Shown in pieces: positions 33,815-41,958 of a stretch of DNA of 64,000 bases (positions are counted from its first letter, which is position 1; every line of letters starts with the position of its first letter). The translations under genes were made by a program, and so were the position numbers. The stretch lies in assembly GCF_037040815.1 (NCBI RefSeq), contig NZ_CP146232.1, forward strand, positions 1,916,501-1,980,500. The letters are read 5' to 3'. The notes beneath the pieces are model-generated. The model worked only from the letters and a program-made list of their open reading frames with translations, searched no databases and was not told the origin of the DNA. The stretch comes from Pararoseomonas sp. SCSIO 73927 (lineage in GTDB: Bacteria; Pseudomonadota; Alphaproteobacteria; Acetobacterales; Acetobacteraceae).

Positions 33815-34981
33815 ATGCCTGACCATAATCTCATGATCCCGGAGACGACCGCCGCGACCGGCCGGCCCGCCCCGGCCCGGCGCGGCCGGTGGGCCCTGGC
33901 GGCCCTTGCCCTGGTCGCGCTCGGCGGCGCCTTTCTCATGCGCGGCGAGATCGCGTCCCGGCTGCGCCCGCCCGCGCCGGCCGCGGCCCAGGCCCCTGCC
34001 GAGCCCCCGCCCGCCCTGACCGTGGCCGTGGCCGCCGCCACCCCCCGCCCCCTGGCCCGCACGGTTGTGGGCGACGGCTCCGTCGTGCCCTGGCAGGAGC
34101 TGGTGATCGGGGCCGAGGCGGGCGGCCTGCGCGTGATCGAGGTTGCGGTGGAGGAGGGGGACACGGTCCGCGCCGGCCAGCCGCTGGTCCGCATGGACGA
34201 GACCCTTCTCCGCGCCGTCCTCGGCCAGGCGGAGGCGGCGGTGACGGAGGCGCAGGCCGCGCTCCGCAACGCCCGCCAGGACCTGGCCCGCGCCGCCGAC
34301 CTGTCGCGCAGCGGCAACGCGCCGCGGCAGACGCTGGAGCTGCGGCAATCGGCGGCGCTGCAGGCCGAGGCGCGTGTCGCCTCCGCCACCGCGCGGCAGG
34401 AGGAGGTGGCGGCCCGCCTCGCCCAGGCCCGGATCCTGGCACCGACGGACGGCGTCGTCTCCCGCCGCAGCGCGCTGCCGGGCAACGTCACCGCCGCCGG
34501 GCAGGAGATGATCCGCCTGATCCGCGACGGCCGGATCGAGCTCGATGCGCGCGTGCCGGAGCTGGACCTCGCCACCGTGCGGCCCGGCCAGCCCGTCCGC
34601 GTCACCCATGGCGAGCGGGTGGTGGAGGGCACGGTGCGGGCCGTGGCGCCGACCGTGCTGGCCGAGGCGCGGCTGGGCGTGGTCCATGTCGCTCTGCCCG
34701 CCGGTTCCGGCCTGCGCCCCGGCATGTTCGCCCGCGCTGAGATCAGCCCCGGCGAGGCCCCGGGCCTGACCGTGCCGCAATCCGCCCTGCTGTTCCGGGA
34801 TGGCCGCCCCGCCGTGCTCGTGCTGGACGGCGAGCGCGTGGCCCTTCGTCCGGTCACCACCGGCCGGCGCGGGGAGGGGGTGGTCGAGGTCACCTCCGGT
34901 CTCGCGGAGGGCGAGCGCGTCGTCGCCACGGGGGCCGGATTCCTGAGCGACGGCGACCGCGTGCGGGTGGCAGGCCAATGA
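33815..34981 (+). CDS. RND efflux periplasmic adaptor (membrane fusion protein)
   Basis: About 388 residues from ATG 33815; ATG 33833 is possible. It has a single N-terminal membrane helix (GRWALAALALVALGGAFLM), a lipoyl domain (GAEAGGLRVIEVAVEEGDTVRAGQPLVRMDE), an alpha-helical hairpin, the ILAPTDGVVSRRSALPGNVTAAGQEMIRLI segment and a C-terminal barrel and membrane-proximal domain. It couples the RND pump encoded next to an outer-membrane channel. Its stop overlaps the pump start (ATGA). No outer-membrane factor gene is adjacent. Confidence 0.92.
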   Translation: MPDHNLMIPETTAATGRPAPARRGRWALAALALVALGGAFLMRGEIASRLRPPAPAAAQAPAEPPPALTVAVAAATPRPLARTVVGDGSVVPWQELVIGAEAGGLRVIEVAVEEGDTVRAGQPLVRMDETLLRAVLGQAEAAVTEAQAALRNARQDLARAADLSRSGNAPRQTLELRQSAALQAEARVASATARQEEVAARLAQARILAPTDGVVSRRSALPGNVTAAGQEMIRLIRDGRIELDARVPELDLATVRPGQPVRVTHGERVVEGTVRAVAPTVLAEARLGVVHVALPAGSGLRPGMFARAEISPGEAPGLTVPQSALLFRDGRPAVLVLDGERVALRPVTTGRRGEGVVEVTSGLAEGERVVATGAGFLSDGDRVRVAGQ

Positions 34982-37900
34982 GCGATCCCGTGCAGACCCT
35001 CTCCTCCGCGGATCACCGCAACCTCTCGGCCTGGTCCATCCGGAACCCCGTGGCCACGATGGTGCTCTTCGTCGTGCTCACCCTGGCGGGGCTGATCGCC
35101 TTTCCCTCGCTGCGGATCAACAACACGCCGGACCTGGACCTGCCGGCGGTGGTCGTCACCGTCGCCCAGCCCGGCGCCGCGCCCTCCGAGCTGGAGACGC
35201 AGGTGACGCGGCGGGTGGAGGACGCGCTGGCGGGCCTCGGCGACGTGAAGCACATCACCTCCACCGTGGTGGACGGCGCCTCCACCACCGCGATCGAGTT
35301 CGCGGTGGGCACGAACGTGGACCGCGCGACGAACGACGTGCGGGACAAGGTGGCGCAGATCCGCGCCGACCTGCCGGCCGCCATCCGCGATCCCGTGATC
35401 ACCCGCGTGGAGGCCACGGGCGGCGCCATCCTCACCTACACCGTCGCCGCGCCCGGGATGGGGGAGGAGGAGCTCTCCTGGTTCGTGGAGGACGCGGTGG
35501 CGAAGGCGCTGCTCTCCGTCCCCGGCGTGGCCGAGGTGAACCGGGTGGGCGGCGTGACGCGGGAGGTGCGCGTGGCGCTGCGCCCGGACCGGCTGGCCGC
35601 GCTCGGCCTCACGGCGGGCCAGGTGAACGAGCAGCTGCGCGCCCTCAACGTCAACCTGCCCGGCGGGCGGGGAAACCTGGGCGAGGGGGAGCAGGCGATC
35701 CGCACCCTCGGCTCCGCCCCGAGCGTGGCCGCGCTGCGCGAGCGCCCGGTGATCCTGCCGGGCGGCCGCACCGCCCGGCTGGGCGACATCGCCGAGGTCA
35801 CGGACGCGACGGCCGAGGTCCGCAGCGCCGCGCGCCTGGACGGCCGCCCCGTGGTCGCCTTCGAGGTGCTGCGGACCCGCGGCTCCTCAGAGGTGCGGGT
35901 GGCGGAGGGCGTCGCGGCCCGCGTCGCGGAGCTGACGGCGGCCCATCCCGGCGTGACGATCGTGAAGGTGGCGGACACGGTGGGCTTCGTTCTCGCCGGC
36001 TACCACGGCGCGATCGAGGCGCTGCTGGTCGGCGCGGGCCTCGCCGTGCTCGTCGTCTGGGCCTTCCTGCGGGACTGGCGGGCGACGGCCATCGCCTCCC
36101 TCGCCATGCCGCTCTCCCTCATCCCGACCTTCCTCGTGATGAAGCTGCTCGGCTTCTCCATCAACAACATCACCCTGCTGGGACTGACCCTCGTCGTCGG
36201 CGTGCTGGTGGACGACGCGATCGTGGAGATCGAGAACATCGTCCGCCACCTGCGCGCGCGCCGGGACGGCAGCGCCATGCGGGCGGCGCTGGACGCCTCG
36301 GCCGAGATCGGGCTGGCGGTGGTGGCGACCACGGCGACCATCCTCGCGGTCTTCGTGCCCGTGGCCTTCATGCCGGGCATCCCCGGGCAGTTCTTCCGGC
36401 AGTTCGGGCTCACCGTGGCCACAGCCGTGTTCTTCTCCCTCGTCGTCGCGCGGATGCTGACGCCGCTGCTCGGCGCCTACCTCCTCAAGCCGAAGGCCCA
36501 TGCGGGGTCGGAGGAGGTCGGGGACGGCGCGGTGGGGCGGCGCTACCTCTCGCTCCTCGGCTGGTGCCTGCGGCACCGCTGGACCACGCTCGCCGGCGCG
36601 ACGGGCTTCTTCGCCCTCTCCGTCGCCCTGATCCCGCTGATCCCGCAGGACTTCGTGCCCGCGGCCGACCGCGGCCGCTCCTCGCTGGCGATGGAGCTGG
36701 CGCCCGGCGCCACGCTGGCGGACACGGAGGCGGCGGCGGCCGAGGTGGCGCGGATCCTGCGGGCGCGGCCGGAGGTGGCCTCCGTCTTCACCTCGCTCGG
36801 CACCCGCAGCGCGGGCGGCATGGCGCTGGGCACCAGCACGCGGGAGGGGGAGCCGCGCCTGGCGAGCTTCATCGTCACCCTCGTGCCGCGCGGGCAGCGG
36901 GCCCTGTCCCAGCAGCGGATCGAGGCGGAGCTGCGCCCGGCGCTGGAGCGGATCCCCGGCGCGCGCTTCCGCTTCGGGGCGGACGGGCAGAGCGGCGCGA
37001 AGCTCGCCGTCACCCTCGTCTCCGACGACGCCGGGGCGCTGGCGGGCGCGGTGCGCGAGCTGGAGCGGCAGGTGCGGGGCATCCCCCAGCTCTCCAACGC
37101 CCGCTCCACCGCCTCCCTCTCGCGCCCGGAGCTGCAGATCGTGCCGGACGAGGCGCGCGCGGCGGAGCTCGGCGTCTCCCCCGCCGCCATCGCGACCACG
37201 GCGCGGATCGCGACCACCGGCGACGTGGACCAGAACCTCGCCCGCTTCAACCTGCCGGACCGGCAGATCCCGATCCGCGTCATGCTGGACGAACCGGCGC
37301 GCGGCGATCTCACCGCCCTCCGCTCCCTCCGCGTGGAGGGCCGCGCCGGCCTTGCCGTGCCGCTGGGCGCGGTGGCGGAGATCCGCCACGGCGCCGGCCC
37401 GGCCCAGATCGAGCGGCTGGACCGCGTGCGGAAGGCGACGGTGGAGGCGGAGCTGAACGGCCTGGCCCTTGGCGACGCGACGAAGCTGGTGGCCGCCCTC
37501 CCGATCATGCGGAACCTTCCGGTGGGGGTGCGGGAGCGCACGACGGGCGACGCGGAGGTGATGCAGGAGCTGTTTGGCAGCTTCGTCGTCGCGCTCCTGA
37601 CCGGGGTGGGCCTCGTCTATGTCGTGCTGATCCTGCTATTCGGCGGGGTTCTGCAGCCGCTGACGATCATGTCCTCCCTGCCGCTCTCGCTCGGCGGGGC
37701 GCTGATGGCGCTGCTGCTGGCGCAGAAGGCGCTCGGCATCTCCGCGGTGATCGGGGTGCTGATGCTCATGGGCATCGTCGCGAAGAACTCCATCCTCCTC
37801 GTCGAGTACGCGATCGAGGCGCGGCGCGCGGGGATGCCGCGCAACACGGCGCTGATCGAGGCGGCGCGCAAGCGGGCGCGGCCGATCGTGATGACGACGA

Positions 37901-38133
37901 TCGCGATGGCGGCGGGCATGGCGCATATCGCGGCGGGCGTCGGCGCGGATTCCGAGTTCCGCGCGCCGATGGCGCTGGTGGTGATCGGCGGGCTCGTCAC
38001 CTCGACCCTGCTGAGCCTCGTCGTCGTGCCCGTGGTCTACGCGGTGCTGGACGATCTTGGCGCCCTGCTCGGCCGCCTGCGCGCGCCCGCCGGGGGGCGT
38101 GCCGGGGCCGGCCCCCTGCACCTGCCGGGGTAG
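34978..38133 (+). CDS. RND-family efflux pump inner-membrane subunit
   Basis: A 1051-residue proton-driven RND permease with the usual 12 helices and two large periplasmic loops. The proton-relay aspartates are Asp412-Asp413 in VGVLVDDAIVEIENI. PLSLIPTFLVMKLLGFSINNITLLGLTLVVG and the C-terminal IGVLMLMGIVAKNSILLVEYAIEARRAGMPRNTALIEAARKRARPIVMTTIAM segments are diagnostic. It belongs to the hydrophobe/amphiphile efflux group rather than metal exporters. It converges closely (five bases) on the LysR gene. Confidence 0.95.
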   Translation: MSDPVQTLSSADHRNLSAWSIRNPVATMVLFVVLTLAGLIAFPSLRINNTPDLDLPAVVVTVAQPGAAPSELETQVTRRVEDALAGLGDVKHITSTVVDGASTTAIEFAVGTNVDRATNDVRDKVAQIRADLPAAIRDPVITRVEATGGAILTYTVAAPGMGEEELSWFVEDAVAKALLSVPGVAEVNRVGGVTREVRVALRPDRLAALGLTAGQVNEQLRALNVNLPGGRGNLGEGEQAIRTLGSAPSVAALRERPVILPGGRTARLGDIAEVTDATAEVRSAARLDGRPVVAFEVLRTRGSSEVRVAEGVAARVAELTAAHPGVTIVKVADTVGFVLAGYHGAIEALLVGAGLAVLVVWAFLRDWRATAIASLAMPLSLIPTFLVMKLLGFSINNITLLGLTLVVGVLVDDAIVEIENIVRHLRARRDGSAMRAALDASAEIGLAVVATTATILAVFVPVAFMPGIPGQFFRQFGLTVATAVFFSLVVARMLTPLLGAYLLKPKAHAGSEEVGDGAVGRRYLSLLGWCLRHRWTTLAGATGFFALSVALIPLIPQDFVPAADRGRSSLAMELAPGATLADTEAAAAEVARILRARPEVASVFTSLGTRSAGGMALGTSTREGEPRLASFIVTLVPRGQRALSQQRIEAELRPALERIPGARFRFGADGQSGAKLAVTLVSDDAGALAGAVRELERQVRGIPQLSNARSTASLSRPELQIVPDEARAAELGVSPAAIATTARIATTGDVDQNLARFNLPDRQIPIRVMLDEPARGDLTALRSLRVEGRAGLAVPLGAVAEIRHGAGPAQIERLDRVRKATVEAELNGLALGDATKLVAALPIMRNLPVGVRERTTGDAEVMQELFGSFVVALLTGVGLVYVVLILLFGGVLQPLTIMSSLPLSLGGALMALLLAQKALGISAVIGVLMLMGIVAKNSILLVEYAIEARRAGMPRNTALIEAARKRARPIVMTTIAMAAGMAHIAAGVGADSEFRAPMALVVIGGLVTSTLLSLVVVPVVYAVLDDLGALLGRLRAPAGGRAGAGPLHLPG

Positions 38134-38138
38134 GGGCT

Positions 38139-39017
38139 TCAGGCCGCCGTCAGCGCCTCCTCCGCGGCGGCCTGCTCCATCAGCCAGTCGGCGAAGGCCT
38201 GCAGCGCGCCGTCGATTCGCCCGCCGGGCAGGGTCAGCCAGTAGCAGTCCCCCGTCCTCAGCACCCGGCCGGGCAGGGGGAGGAGCCGGCCATCCCCGAG
38301 TTCGGCGCGCACGTAGCCCGGCGCGCAGATCACCGCGCCCAGCCCCTCCAGCGCGGCCTGGATGGCGAGCGTCGTGCTCTCGAAGAGCAGGGGCTTGGCT
38401 TCCCAGCGGATGCGGTTCTCGCGCAGCCATAGCGGCCAGTCGCCCTGCCGCACCTTGCTGCCCAGCAATTGCTGCTCCCGCCGCTCGGAGCGCCAGGAGC
38501 GGGCAAGGGGCGGGGTGGCGAAAGGCGCCACGGCCACCGGCTGCAATCGCCGCGCGAAGGGCGAGGGGGGCGCGCCACAGGGCGCCGTGCTGACCGCCGC
38601 GTCCACGCCCTCCCGCGCCAGGTCCACCGCGGCGGTGGAGGTGCCCACCTCCACCTCGAAGCCGGGGTGGCGCTGCCGGAAGTCCGGCAGGCGCGGGATC
38701 AGCCAGCGCAATGCCCAGGTGGTGTAGGCGCGAATCCGCAGCGGCGCCGCCTCCGCGCCCAGACGCTCCGTCGCGGCCTGAACCCGCGCAAAGCCTTCCC
38801 CGAGCTCGGCGGCGAAGCGGCGCCCCCGCTCGGTGAGGCTCAGCGCGTTGGCGCCGCGCCGGACCAGGGCGCAGCCGAGCAGGGCCTCCAGGTCCCGCAG
38901 CCGCTTGCTCACGGCCGGCTGGGTGACACCCAGCGCCGCCGCGGCCGCCGTGAGGCTGCCGGTCTCCGCGACGACGTGAAAGGCCCAGAGGCTTTCCAAG
39001 GGAGGGGTTCGGCGCAT
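38139..39017 (-). CDS. LysR-family regulator, GcvA-like
   Basis: A 292-residue regulator starting at ATG 39017; ATG 39029 would add four residues. MRRTPPLESLWAFHVVAETGSLTAAAAALGVTQPAVSKRLRDLEALLG is the winged helix-turn-helix. The effector domain carries TWALRWLIPRLPDFRQRHPG and LGAVICAPGYVRAEL. It is divergent from the Bug receptor operon at 39153, which is its probable target. Confidence 0.9.
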   Translation of the reverse strand: MRRTPPLESLWAFHVVAETGSLTAAAAALGVTQPAVSKRLRDLEALLGCALVRRGANALSLTERGRRFAAELGEGFARVQAATERLGAEAAPLRIRAYTTWALRWLIPRLPDFRQRHPGFEVEVGTSTAAVDLAREGVDAAVSTAPCGAPPSPFARRLQPVAVAPFATPPLARSWRSERREQQLLGSKVRQGDWPLWLRENRIRWEAKPLLFESTTLAIQAALEGLGAVICAPGYVRAELGDGRLLPLPGRVLRTGDCYWLTLPGGRIDGALQAFADWLMEQAAAEEALTAA

Positions 39018-39152
39018 GCCCGCCAGCATAACCGCGCGTTGGGGTGGGGCAAGGAATTCTAGGACTTCTCAGGGCCGGTGCGCCGCAGGACCATGCCTCC
39101 CGCAAGACCCCGCGCAGAACGGGGAACGACACCCCCTGGAGGATCCGTGGCC

Positions 39153-40142
39153 ATGATGAACCGTCGCGCCGCCCTGCGGCTCGTGCCCGCGCTCGCGGCC
39201 CTCTCGCCGCTCGGCCGCCCGGCCCTGGCGCAGGCGCCCCGCTTTCCGGACCGCCCTCTGCGCCTGATCATCCCCTTCGCCGCCGGGGGCAGCAACGACA
39301 TCGTCGGCCGCGTCCTGTCGGAGGGCATGGGCGCGCGGCTCGGCCAGAATATCGTGGTGGAGAACCGCGGCGGCGCCGGCGGGATCCTCGGGAACGAGAT
39401 CGTGGCGCAGGCGCCGAAGGATGGCCTCACGGTCCTGCTCGGCGGCAGCGGCAGCTTCCTCATCAGCAGCCTCGTGCAGCCGCGCGTGCCCTACGATATC
39501 ATCCGGGACTTCGCGCCGGTGGGCTTCGTCGGCAGCGCGCCGAACGTCATCACGGTGAACCCGAAGGTGGCGGCGCGGAACCTGACGGAACTGCGCGACC
39601 TCGCCCGCCGATCCAGGCCGCCGCTCTCCTATGCCAGCCCTGGGGTGGGCACCACCGGGCACACGCTCGGCGCGCTGCTCTCCCTCACCTTCGAGGCGCC
39701 GATGGAGCACATCCCCTATCGCGGGACGGGGCCGGCCATCACGGACGTGCTGGCGGGGCGGGTGGACATCCTCACCAACGCGGCGGCCCCGCTGCGGCCG
39801 CACATCGCCTCCGGCGGGCTGCGCGCCCTGGCCGTGGCGGCGCCGCGCCGGCTGGAGATCCTGCCGGAGGTGCCGAGCACGGTGGAGGCTGGCTTCCCCG
39901 GCGTCATCTCCTCCACCTGGTACGGGCTGCTGGTGCCCGCCGGCACGCCCGACGACCGGATCGCCGCGCTGCACGGCGCGCTGAGCGCCACCCTGGCGGA
40001 CGCCGCGACGAAGCAGCGCTTGGCCGAGGAGGGCGTGGACATTGAGCCGAGCGCCGCGCCCGCCGACTTCGCCCGCCTAATCGCCGAGGAGAAGGCGCGC
40101 TGGCAGGATGTGGTCACCCGCGCGAACATCCGGGCCGAATGA
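39153..40142 (+). CDS. Bug/TctC-type tripartite tricarboxylate transporter receptor
   Basis: A 329-residue receptor from ATG 39153, chosen for GGAGGA upstream and for the signal peptide that follows (MNRRAALRLVPALAALSPLGRPALAQ). Family motifs are LIIPFAAGGSNDIVGRVLSEGM and VENRGGAGGILGNEIVAQAPKDG. It binds an organic acid in the periplasm, and the enzymes that follow should act on that acid. The stop overlaps the dehydrogenase start (ATGA). Confidence 0.92.
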   Translation: MMNRRAALRLVPALAALSPLGRPALAQAPRFPDRPLRLIIPFAAGGSNDIVGRVLSEGMGARLGQNIVVENRGGAGGILGNEIVAQAPKDGLTVLLGGSGSFLISSLVQPRVPYDIIRDFAPVGFVGSAPNVITVNPKVAARNLTELRDLARRSRPPLSYASPGVGTTGHTLGALLSLTFEAPMEHIPYRGTGPAITDVLAGRVDILTNAAAPLRPHIASGGLRALAVAAPRRLEILPEVPSTVEAGFPGVISSTWYGLLVPAGTPDDRIAALHGALSATLADAATKQRLAEEGVDIEPSAAPADFARLIAEEKARWQDVVTRANIRAE

Positions 40143-41128
40143 GCGCCGCCCTGCCCTTGCGGCGCATCGTCGTCCTCGACGACTTCGGCGATGCCGCGCG
40201 GGATTCGGCGGATTGGGGAGGCCTTCCCGTCGAGTTCCTCCACGACCACCCGGCGGAGGAGGAACAGGCAAGGCGCCTGGCCGATGCCGACGCGATCGTC
40301 CTGATCCGGGAACGCACGGCGCTCACCGCCTCTCTGATCGCGCGGCTGCCGGCGCTGCGCCTCGTCGTCACCGCCGGAATGCGGAACCGCGTGCTGGACA
40401 TGGCGGCCTGCGAGGCGCGCGGCATCGCCGTGTGCGGCACGGATTCCCGCGGCTCGCCCACGGTGGAGCTGACCTGGGGGCTGATCCTGGCGCTCGCCCG
40501 CATGATCCCGGCGCAGGAGGCGCTGCTGCGCGCGGGCGGCTGGCAGCGCGGCGCCGGGCTGGGGATGGAGGGCGCGACGCTCGGCATCGCCGGGCTCGGC
40601 CGCATCGGCGCGGGGGTGGCCGCCATCGGCCGCGCCTTCGGTATGCGGCTGCTGGCCTGGAGCCCGAATATGACGGAGGCGACGGCGCGGGAGGCCGGGG
40701 CGGAACTCGTGGACAAGGCCGGGCTCTTCGGGCGCTCCGACATCGTCACCCTGCATCTCGGCCTCGGCCCCTCCACCCGCGGCATCGTGGGCGCGGTGGA
40801 GATTGGTGCCATGCGGCGCGGCGCATTGCTGGTGAACACCGCGCGCGGGCCGCTGGTGGACCAGTCGGCGTTGATCGCTGCGCTAGAGAGCGGGCATCTC
40901 GGCGGCGCCGCCATCGACACGCACGAGCCGGAGCCGATGACGCCGGACGACCCGATCCGGCGCGCGCCCAACACGATCCTGACGCCGCATCTCGGCTACG
41001 TCACCCGGCAGAACTTCCGCCTCTACTTCGAGGGCGCGGTGGACTGCCTGCACGCCTGGAACCGCGGCGCCCCCCTGCCGCGGCCGCTGAACGACGCCGC
41101 ACGCCAACCGCGAGGAGCCGACGCATGA
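40139..41128 (+). CDS. D-2-hydroxyacid dehydrogenase family protein
   Basis: A 329-residue NAD(P)-dependent dehydrogenase. The Rossmann motif is in LGIAGLGRIGAGVAAIGRAFGM (about 145-165). The substrate-binding Arg is in LLVNTARGPLVDQ, and IDTHEPEPM plus LTPHLGYVTRQ contain the catalytic Glu and His. It interconverts a 2-hydroxy acid and a 2-keto acid. It is joined to its neighbours by four-base overlaps at both ends. Confidence 0.92.
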   Translation: MSAALPLRRIVVLDDFGDAARDSADWGGLPVEFLHDHPAEEEQARRLADADAIVLIRERTALTASLIARLPALRLVVTAGMRNRVLDMAACEARGIAVCGTDSRGSPTVELTWGLILALARMIPAQEALLRAGGWQRGAGLGMEGATLGIAGLGRIGAGVAAIGRAFGMRLLAWSPNMTEATAREAGAELVDKAGLFGRSDIVTLHLGLGPSTRGIVGAVEIGAMRRGALLVNTARGPLVDQSALIAALESGHLGGAAIDTHEPEPMTPDDPIRRAPNTILTPHLGYVTRQNFRLYFEGAVDCLHAWNRGAPLPRPLNDAARQPRGADA

Positions 41129-41958
41129 CCCCCGCCAATCCCGAATCCGACGCCATCCTGCTGGAGGCGGAGGGCCCCGTCGCCACGCTGACGCTGAACC
41201 GCCCGAAGGCGCGCAACGCCATCGACGACGCCATGCGCGCCGACCTGATGGCCGCGCTGGACCACGTGGCGCGCACGGATTCCGTCAAGGCGCTGGTGAT
41301 CACCGGCGCCGGGAAGGGCTTCTGCGCGGGCGGCGACGTGAAATCGATGCAGGCGCGCCTCTCCGTGCCGCCGGGCGAGGTGGCGCTGAACGGCTGGCGC
41401 CGGCAGCAGCGCACGCACCACGCCATCTCCATGCTGCACGCCCTGCCGAAGCCCACCATCGCCGCGGTGAACGGCGCGGCCACCGGGCTGGGCTGCGACG
41501 TGGCGCTGTGCTGCGACTTCATCATCGCCTCCGAGGAGGCGCGCTTCGCCATGACCTACATCCTGCGCGGCCTGATCCCCGATGGCGGCGGCATGTACTT
41601 CCTGCCGCGCCGCGTGGGGCTGCCGAAGGCGAAGGAGCTGATCTTCACCGGCCGCACGGTGGAGCCGGAGGAGGCGCTCCGCCTCGGCATGATCGACCGC
41701 GTCACGGGTGCGGAGACGCTGGTGGCGGATGCCCAGGCCTGGGCGGCGGAACTCGGCAAGGGGGCGCCCGCGGCGCTCGCGCTGAGCAAGGGCATCCTGG
41801 ACGCCACCTTCGAGCTGCCGGTGGAGCAGGTCTTCGCCATGGGCAGCCAGGCTCAGGCCATCTGCTACAGCTCCCGCGAGCACCAGGAATCCGTCGCCGC
41901 CTTCCTGGAGGGCGTGGCCCAGCGCCGCGCCGCCAAGGAGAAGGGGGAGGCGCCGTGA
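41125..41958 (+). CDS. Enoyl-CoA hydratase/isomerase family protein
   Basis: A 277-residue crotonase-fold protein. ATG 41125 overlaps the previous stop. The oxyanion-hole segments FCAGGDVKSM (residues 65-74) and NGAATGLGCDVALCCD (115-130) are clear. In the following loop (LIPDGGGMYFLPRRVG) the usual first catalytic glutamate is replaced, so the reaction may be isomerisation, hydrolysis or another crotonase chemistry instead of simple hydration. It acts on a CoA ester that the next gene product could make. Confidence 0.9.
   Translation: MTPANPESDAILLEAEGPVATLTLNRPKARNAIDDAMRADLMAALDHVARTDSVKALVITGAGKGFCAGGDVKSMQARLSVPPGEVALNGWRRQQRTHHAISMLHALPKPTIAAVNGAATGLGCDVALCCDFIIASEEARFAMTYILRGLIPDGGGMYFLPRRVGLPKAKELIFTGRTVEPEEALRLGMIDRVTGAETLVADAQAWAAELGKGAPAALALSKGILDATFELPVEQVFAMGSQAQAICYSSREHQESVAAFLEGVAQRRAAKEKGEAP

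Noticed and set aside
35887..37389. 500-residue minus-strand open frame inside the RND pump gene
   Set aside because: Antisense shadow of a clearly conserved RND permease.
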